From NCBI GenBank assembly GCA_037176905.1, contig JBBBWG010029821.1:1879-51659 (forward strand): DNA of 49,781 nt, read 5' to 3'. The stretch's first letter is position 1. The number at the start of each line of letters is the position of its first letter. The notes under the pieces are model-generated. The model had not been told where the DNA came from. It made no database searches and saw only the letters and a list, made by a program, of their open reading frames with translations. Shown here one piece after another: positions 44,027-49,781 of the stretch. The DNA is from Azolla pinnata (taxonomy: Eukaryota > Streptophyta > Polypodiopsida > Salviniales > Salviniaceae). Both the position numbers and the translations under genes were made by a program.

Positions 44027-45317
44027 TCATGAAGTTTCATCGGCTTCCTTCACGCCTCCTTCCTGTGCACCTTCCTGTGCACCTTCCTCTTCACCTTCCT
44101 CTTCACCTTCCTCTCCACCTTCCTCTTCACCTTCCTCTCCACCTTCCTCATCCTCTTCGACATCACTCTCTTCCTCTACACCTGCAATAACCAAAAACCC
44201 ATGTAAACACCATCAACATTGCCATTAGTCTTCCCTGAACATTGTAAACGACATTGGGATCAAATGCATCGAGCATTGCGATAAACGTGCCAACATTCGG
44301 AATTTCAGATCAAGTTTTCACGACAATGCATCAAGCATCGAGACTAAACACACTAAACTTGCAATGGAAGTACATTGCAGTGAGATAAACGTCTTGAAAA
44401 TCACATAACAATTTGCAATAGGTGCCTTTAACGTTGTGTAAAATGCATCCAAACAATGCGCCATGAATTGCAGCAAGAAAATTCCTTTCGAATAATCAGA
44501 GGTTGAGAATACCATCAACACCATAGCGCTCGTTGAGATAGTCGATAGAGGATCTGGTGAATATAAGCTTCTGGGCCTTGAGGACATCAAAAAGGTTAAG
44601 GCTCCGTGGGGTCATAAGCTGAAGTGTACTCAAATTCCGGCTCGATTTCACCAGATTCTCTGTGGCGTTCATCGTAAAAAGCAGCGAGGGTTTAGTGGGA
44701 TCAGCCCCCCACCGTTTCAAAGCCGAGATGAACAGCTTCGTCTTAGGTTCGATGGATTCTTCGAAATCCTCGACAACAATGAAGCTACCCGAGGCCTTTT
44801 GCAGGGCAGTGCTGATAGCAAGCCTCTTTTCTTTCTTGTTGATCTTGATAGACCAGTCTCGAGGCTTGGGGCCGAAGATCACACCACCGCCGGGGCGAAG
44901 AGGAGTTCTCTGGGAGCCACGGCGAGCTCTTCCCGTCTTCTTCTGCTTGTAAGGCTTCCTCCCTCCACCTCTGACTTCTCCCCTGCTGAGGGTGGAGGCA
45001 GTACCTCTCCTCTTGTTCTGCTGCTCGGTGATGAGACCTCGGTGCACCACGGCTCGAGCTGTCTCGGGCCGGGCGGATTTTAGGTCAAGATCTACCTCCT
45101 TGCCAGATACCTCTCCTTGGAATGTGAGGACGGGGAGAGCAACTGCCATGGGAGGAGTGTAGTAGGAAGTTCCCCTGTTTCCCCTGTTTCCTTTGCATGC
45201 TGTGTTCGGCAATGGAGAAAGGGATGGGAGCAGGAGAGACTTACCTGAAAGGAGCGTGGATGAGGCCATGGCTAGGCCTGTAGAGGGGAGCAGGAGGGAG
45301 GAGGAGGAGGGAGCCAT
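44027..45317 (-). CDS. RPL4: Plastid ribosomal protein L4 (uL4c), nuclear-encoded
   Basis: Two exons on the minus strand: 45317-44513 and 44181-44027, 319 aa. The N-terminal 70 or so residues are Ser/Leu-rich and look like a plastid transit peptide (MAPSSSSLLLPSTG). The uL4 core shows KRRGTASTLSRGEVRGGG, YKQKKTGRARRGSQRTPLRP, WSIKINKKEKRLAISTAL, SSRNLSTLQLMTPRSLNLFDVL and YLNERYGVD. Protein uL4 binds 23S rRNA and its loop lines the exit tunnel; the bacterial-type core with a transit peptide points to the plastid large subunit. The last exon adds an acidic tail of Glu-Glu-Gly repeats, as seen in angiosperm plastid L4. A perfect CAG|GTAAGT lies inside the transit region (exon side ends 45245); the unspliced frame is open, so I kept it coding. 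It is divergent from the CDC26-like gene. Confidence 0.95.
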
Positions 45318-45436
45318 GGCTCTGCCACAGAGAACAAGAACACAAGCTTGAGCTCCAATGGATATGGTGTTGATGAGAGGAAGATGCAAGCAGCAAGAGG
45401 TGGATAAGGGGCTGTTCACATGGAAATAAAACTGTG

Positions 45437-45557
45437 CTTCCTCTTCTTCTTCTTCTTCTTCTTCTTCTTCTTCTTCTTCTTCTTGAGCTTGAGCTTGAGC
45501 TTGAGCTTGTGCTTCTTCTTCTTCTCCTCCTCCTTGAGCTTAGCTTGAGCTTGAGCT
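45437..45557. repeat. (CTT)n and (TTGAGC)n microsatellites upstream of plastid L4
   Basis: About fifteen CTT triplets, then hexamers TTGAGC with a CTTCTTCTCCTCC interruption and more TTGAGC. They lie 120-240 bp upstream of the L4 start, in its promoter or leader. Confidence 0.93.
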
Positions 45558-46273
45558 TGAAATTGAAGGGTGTGATTTGGACAGTGCTTGAAAACATTGT
45601 TCCACTACATGACCATTTGTTCTTACATTTCTATAAGCAAATGTTTGTGTTACTAGTCGGAGTTTCGGCAACCGCCGGCTCGAGGAAGCTCGAGCTCAGC
45701 AACGTGTACCGTCTCGACCCTATCGACCGATCCTGCACGCATTGCCCTTCATTTGCTTTCTGCTCGGTTGCTCTGCTGATCTGACCCCGGCCTCTGCTAT
45801 TGCATGTCCTAGCTCCATCTCCACATGGTTCCGGCTGTTTCTACCGACCACCGGCTCCACCAGTTGGCCAATCTAGACTATATCTGCTCGCAAGTGCTGC
45901 ATGATCCCTCGGAAGCCATCGAAACGATCATCATCCCCTTCTGCCGTTTCGCCGGATACATCGCGGCGGACGTTTGGAAGCGCGGATCGAAAGCTGGGGA
46001 AATCGAAAGCCGGGGAAATCGAAAGCCGGGGAAATCGAAAGCCCAGAGCCAACCGAAAGGATTACATCTGCAATTTCTCGACCAAATCGACAGCTTCTTC
46101 TCGGAGAGATTATACAGAAAGAAAGATGTGTGAAAATGTAGGGGCATTCCGGGGAATACAGAAGATGAACCACAGGAAATGCAGGGGCATTTCGGGAAAT
46201 ACGAACACACAGAAAAACACAGAACAGAGCTCGGACTCTGCAGCGCGAGCGATCGAGCGAGCGAGCGATGGCG
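45558..46273. promoter_or_regulatory. Shared upstream region of the divergent L4 and CDC26-like genes
   Basis: About 0.7 kb between two outward-facing genes (0.95 kb counting the microsatellites), so a bidirectional promoter is possible. It contains three to four tandem 16-bp units GGGGAAATCGAAAGCC (45987-46044) and a paired GGGGCATT motif near 46141 and 46183. A plus-strand frame at 45825-46133 has no recognised family. Confidence 0.45.
45987..46044. repeat. 16-bp tandem repeat
   Basis: GAAAGCCGGGGAAATC repeated three and a half times in the upstream region of the CDC26-like gene. Confidence 0.9.
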
Positions 46274-46543
46274 ATGCTGAAGCGGAAACCCACCAGGATC
46301 GAGCTCGGCCCAGAAGAAAAGGAAGAGCTCGCAGAGGCCAAGAAGCGGGCTGCTGTCGCTGCCGCTGCCGCTGCTGCTGCCGCTGCCGCTTCTGCAACCT
46401 CCTCCTCTTCTTCTTCCTCCTCCTCCTCCTCCTCCTCCTCCTCCTCCTCCTCTTCCGCCCTCCCCCCCAACCCTAACGTCGCCGCCATGCTTCTCCCCAA
46501 CCCTAAGCTCTCCACCAGCCAGCGCCTCGGCCTCAACAAGTAG
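46274..46543 (+). CDS. CDC26-like anaphase-promoting complex subunit
   Basis: Single-exon frame, 89 aa from the ATG at 46274; another ATG at 46268 would add two residues. I prefer 46274 because CDC26 proteins start M-L-[RK]-R-K-P-T. The N-terminus MLKRKPTRIEL with EEKEELAEAKK fits the CDC26 signature, the part that inserts into the TPR groove of APC6/CDC16 and stabilises the complex. The C-terminus STSQRLGLNK fits the QRIGLN end of plant CDC26 proteins. Between them are about twelve Ala and nineteen Ser in a row, from GCT and TCC microsatellites, replacing the usual short linker. APC/C is the ubiquitin ligase that drives exit from mitosis. The call rests on short motifs in a small protein, hence moderate certainty. 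Confidence 0.78.
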   Translation: MLKRKPTRIELGPEEKEELAEAKKRAAVAAAAAAAAAAASATSSSSSSSSSSSSSSSSSSSALPPNPNVAAMLLPNPKLSTSQRLGLNK

Positions 46544-46684
46544 AAACGCTCGCGCTTCCTCTCTCTCTTGTTTTTTTCTCTCTCTTGGTGTAAGTAAGTG
46601 CTCGCTTCCTGGCCTGTTTTTTCCCGTTTTTCCCTTGTTGATTTGTGGAGATGGGTTTGGGTTTGATTTCCGTGTGCCAAAATT

Positions 46685-47310
46685 CTGCACTGATTGGACT
46701 GGAAATGGAAATGGAAATGGAAATGGAAGGCTTCCGTGAAAGCCTGCATGGTGATTAAAGAAAGGAAGGCTTCTATGAAAGCCTGCACATTCTACATGGT
46801 AATCGAAGAAAGGAAGAAAGGGAAGGAAGCCAGGAAGGCCTCTATGAAAGCCTGCTTATTTTACAAGGTAATCAAAGGAAGGAAGAAGGAAGGAAGGAAT
46901 GGAGGCTTCTATGAAAGCCTGCACATTCTGCATGCTAATCGAAGAAAGGAATAAAGGAAGGCCTCTATGAAAAAGCCTGCGCATGATTGCCTTCTAGAAG
47001 TTAATCTAAGAAAGGAAGAAAGGAAAGCCTATATGAAAGCACATTCTGCAAGTTAATCAAAAGAAAGGAAGAAAATAAGGCCTCTGCGAAAGCCTTCACA
47101 TTCCCCAAGTTAATCAAAGAAAGGAAGGCCTCTATGCAAGCCTGCACATTCTCCAAGTTAATCAAAGGAATGGAAGACAGGAAGGCCTCTAGGAGAGCCT
47201 GTTCATTCTCCAAGCTAATCAAAGAAAGGAAGGCTTCTATGAAAAAGCCTGCACATTCTGCATGGTACATTATCGAAGAAAGGCTTGTATGAAAAGGAAA
47301 GGAAGAAAGG
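46685..47310. repeat. Minisatellite 3' of the CDC26-like gene
   Basis: About ten imperfect units of 45-75 bp. Each holds AAGGAAGGCCTCTATGAAAG and CCTGCACATTCTGCA, then AGTTAATCAAAGAAAGGAAG. In most units GGCTTC...GAAAGCC is a short inverted repeat, so each unit could fold a small hairpin. It starts with a short GGAAAT run (46704-46728), about 150 bp after the CDC26 stop, so it probably lies in the 3' untranslated region or flank. Confidence 0.9.
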
Positions 47311-48694
47311 AAGAACAACTGTGAAGACGGAAATGCAGTTTCTTTTCATCAGCCTAACGTTTTGATGGCAATCAAAGAAAGCAAGGATAAGGTTATCTAT
47401 CAATCCCACTCTCAGCATCATATCCGGAAATAAATGAGTGTAACAGCTGAACTCAGTGGTTTCCGATGTCGCTCATTCTCCTGAGGTTCCATGATACTAT
47501 GCTCCATAGCATTGCTTAGATCGGTTTCAATGCACTAAAGTGGCATTGGATGCAATCTAAAATTATGGGGAGAACATAGGGCATACATATAATCTGGCAA
47601 GGTGCCATTGGATCATCTCATGTGATAGGGAAAGAGATGTCTTTGAGATGGCAGTTGGGAAGAAGATTACTGGGAGACAGGAATTATACACCGGGGACAG
47701 TACGAGGTTGAAAACATAGATCGATGGATATAGGTCCGAAGAGTGGGAACGAGTTAGTTCTGCTTACAAAGGCACACTGACTGAAGAATGCATGCGTTTG
47801 AAGATTGAAAACAAGCTCTACTTACAAAGCCTGAAACTCTTTTGGACAAACACTAAACTAGATGCATATCTTTTGATTTCTGTGACCAGGACTTGGGGTA
47901 TTGTGCTTGCATCAGTCGCCGGTTCGATGCCTCGTATTGGTGTCTTTAAGAGTACAAGTTGCTGGTCAAGCTGGGATAGGCCGTGGTCTAAAAAATTTGC
48001 ACGAAAGATGATGGAATGAAACAATACATCTGTAAGATGCGCCACCACATTGACATGCATCTTGAGATGCTGCGTCACTTTCGTCGTAAACTCTTAGTTT
48101 TAGGCGATGCAGGTGAGATGTCGATGATGACGATGATGAGAAACTAGCTATAGAATGTATGCTCTCTGATCTGCTATCTAAATTGCATCTGTCATTCATA
48201 CAGAGGTTATTTTACAATGTCTCCATCCTTTGATGCATAGGTATGCTGTATTGTATGCTCATGGTGTGGGATGCACTTTAACAGGTAAACCCCCTTCATG
48301 GGGGGATCTTATCCAAACCCAATTTCCAATCTACTTGGTTATATTTTTTGCCATCTAATTGGTGGTGCAATGATGCATTCACTCGTGTCAACCTTCTGTA
48401 GTAGCGCATCGATCTAGTTCGTCATGCTAATATGGTACATAATGGCAAAGGAGAGAGGAACAGCAGTAGGGTTGCTGATCTCTATATGTAAAGTGGGTAG
48501 GCTGTATCATCTAAACTATAAATCGGTCCAAATGTGTAGATACTGTTACTATGTCGCCACATTAGTAAAAAGAGTCTGGGGGGCATGGTCGGTCACTAGG
48601 CGAGACACTTAACCCGTTCACTTGACGCTTGCAGTTTCTCTTGGAACTGACAAGCCAAAATATCCGCTTAGCTAGATAAGTAGGACGCATCACC
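47311..48694. other. Intergenic region between convergent genes
   Basis: 3' flanks of the CDC26-like gene and the receptor-like kinase gene. A 75-codon frame at 47792-48019 is not recognised. No structured repeat was seen apart from short GATGATGAC runs near 48123. Confidence 0.55.
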
Positions 48695-49781
48695 TCAGGG
48701 CACAACTTGCTGGTGATTATTATGTGGGGCGATGTAATGTTGGTGGTGGTCATATTTGTTGGGATTAGTGGCGATGTGATCGAGCGAGAGTGAGAGAGAT
48801 TGCATGGTTGGTCGCTCCTCCGGATGCAAAGCCACGCACGACAACGCCAATTGGAGGATCGAGACCATTTGCCCAGCGTATTGTGCCACTTCGCTCGCTA
48901 GAACAGGGTCCAGAACACGAAGCAACGCGTCGATCGAGGGGGGCGCACTCGGGGTGTTGGGCGGCGGAGGGTCGGCCTCTTGCAGAAAGAGCTGCTTGAT
49001 GCGCATCACGTACTGTGCAGGTCTGTGCTGATGCTGGTGCTGATGTAGAGGATGCTGCTGCTCGTCGGCGATGCCCGTTAGCAGCTCCAGGAGCACCATG
49101 CCCATCGAGTAGACGTCGCCCTTCTGGGTTGCCGTCACCAGCTGATCGGCGGCGAGCGACAGCAGAGTCTCGCCAGCGGAGCCGGGCCTGAGGATGACGT
49201 CGATCGCCTCGGGGGCGCAGTAGTGCAGGTCGGAGTGTGCGGGGGAGGTTATTCTCGGGGCGGCCTTGGATCGGCGCTCGGGCGTCGTACTCCTCCTCCT
49301 CCTCCTGCTGCTGCTGCTCCTCCTCGCGGCGGCAGGGGAGACGACGCCGCTCCCTGCGATGCGGACGAGCTGGCGGAGCCCGTAGTCGGCGACGTATGCG
49401 TCGAGCTCCAAGTCGAGCAGAATGTTGCTGGGCTTCACGTTCCCGTGCGCCGCGTTGCCGCCCGGCTGCCCGTGGATGAAGGCGAGGGCGGCGGCAGCGG
49501 CGCGCGCGATCCGCAGCCTCTGCGGCCACATCAGCCCGCGATGGTGCCGACCTGAAACGGCAGACTCCGCTCGCTCATCGCGCATGTCCACGGAACCGGT
49601 ACACAGGGAAAAGGAAGAGGCGCCGGGAAAGCGAGAGGGACTTACCGAGGCGGCGCAGGGCGGAGCCGAGGTTGCCCGCGGGGAAGAAGTCGTAGACGAG
49701 GAGCTTCTCGTCGGGGCACCACGAGAAGGCGCGGAGGCGGGCGAGGCGCGGGTGGCGCGAGCACACGGCGGCGATCGACTC
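48695..49781 (-). CDS. Receptor-like (pseudo)kinase, 3' part, HGN instead of HRD
   Basis: Minus strand; the gene enters from the right edge. Two exons seen: the window edge to 49646, and 49551-48695, in phase. Kinase subdomains V-XI are present: DEKLLVYDFFPAGNLGSALRRL (in outline), RLRIARAAAAALAFIHG, AHGNVKPSNILLD, VADYGL, YCAPEA, GDVYSMGMVLLELLTG and PEERPTM. HRD is replaced by HGN, so the catalytic Asp is lost, while the metal-binding Asp remains in DYG. This is the state of many plant LRR receptor-like kinases of the LRR-III type, which signal as pseudokinase partners. The N-lobe, membrane segment and ectodomain lie outside the window, so LRRs are inferred. Between DYG and the APE region is an insert rich in Ser and Arg, and a His-Gln run follows subdomain IX. 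The tail ends HNNHQQVVP. Confidence 0.88.
   Translation of the reverse strand, partial: SRSPPCARATRASPASAPSRGAPTRSSSSTTSSPRATSAPPCAASVSPSRFPGASSFSLCTGSVDMRDERAESAVSGRHHRGLMWPQRLRIARAAAAALAFIHGQPGGNAAHGNVKPSNILLDLELDAYVADYGLRQLVRIAGSGVVSPAAARRSSSSRRRRRSTTPERRSKAAPRITSPAHSDLHYCAPEAIDVILRPGSAGETLLSLAADQLVTATQKGDVYSMGMVLLELLTGIADEQQHPLHQHQHQHRPAQYVMRIKQLFLQEADPPPPNTPSAPPSIDALLRVLDPVLASEVAQYAGQMVSILQLALSCVALHPEERPTMQSLSLSLDHIATNPNKYDHHQHYIAPHNNHQQVVP

Noticed and set aside
45878-46690. 270-codon minus-strand frame over the CDC26-like gene
   Set aside because: Antisense of the Ala/Ser repeats and flank, with poly-Gly and poly-Glu-type runs only.
47792-48019. 75-codon frame in the right intergenic region
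   Set aside because: No recognisable motif; may be chance or a remnant of unknown origin.
1-49781. tRNA genes, rRNA, retroelement or DNA-transposon coding sequence
   Set aside because: Looked for on both strands by eye. No tRNA-like fold, reverse transcriptase, integrase, gag or transposase motif was recognised. Weak or short remnants could be missed without a search tool.

Overview
The window is nuclear DNA of a land plant. Spliced genes with GT-AG introns encode plant-specific families: a PLS-class PPR protein, a PAKRP1-type kinesin-12, a filament-like plant protein, a CONSTANS-like factor, caleosins and a plastid ribosomal protein. (TTTAGGG)n plant telomere repeats lie at internal sites. 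The single-exon, GC-rich PPR gene and the compact gene spacing suggest a seed-free plant (bryophyte, lycophyte or fern grade), but this is an impression, not a proof.

Layout, left to right: the 3' end of a FUT8/NodZ-like fucosyltransferase gene (+, 199-1759); a PPR gene with a microsatellite-made acidic tail (+, 3627-6302); a minisatellite followed by a 17-exon kinesin-12 gene (+, 7969-15313); a 3.7 kb gap with one doubtful small ORF; an FPP coiled-coil gene with a remarkable intron (+, 19052-24542); a tandem pair of caleosin genes, the second lacking its last exon (+, 26783-27986 and 30020-30808); a minisatellite and an ICln/pICln gene (+, 32508-34760); a CONSTANS-like B-box/CCT gene (+, 36829-38881); a LAZ1/DUF300 membrane protein gene (-, 39912-42142); the plastid ribosomal protein L4 gene (-, 44027-45317); a small CDC26-like APC/C subunit gene (+, 46274-46543); and the 3' part of a receptor-like (pseudo)kinase gene (-, 48695-49781, running off the right edge). 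All splice sites were placed by eye, and reading phase is kept across every junction given.

The genes do not form a pathway; this is an ordinary gene neighbourhood. What stands out is the local repeat structure. Several genes have a private minisatellite at or inside them, and in two cases the duplicated segment contains a splice site. FPP intron 2 holds 11 tandem copies of its own 3' splice site, 85-90 bp apart. All ten upstream copies would lead to an in-frame stop within a few codons. The kinesin gene has a 36-bp tandem copy of a 5' splice site that would add 12 residues in frame to the motor domain. There is also a 100-N assembly gap inside a 36-bp repeat array. I saw no rRNA, tRNA, CRISPR array or recognisable transposon or retroelement coding sequence.
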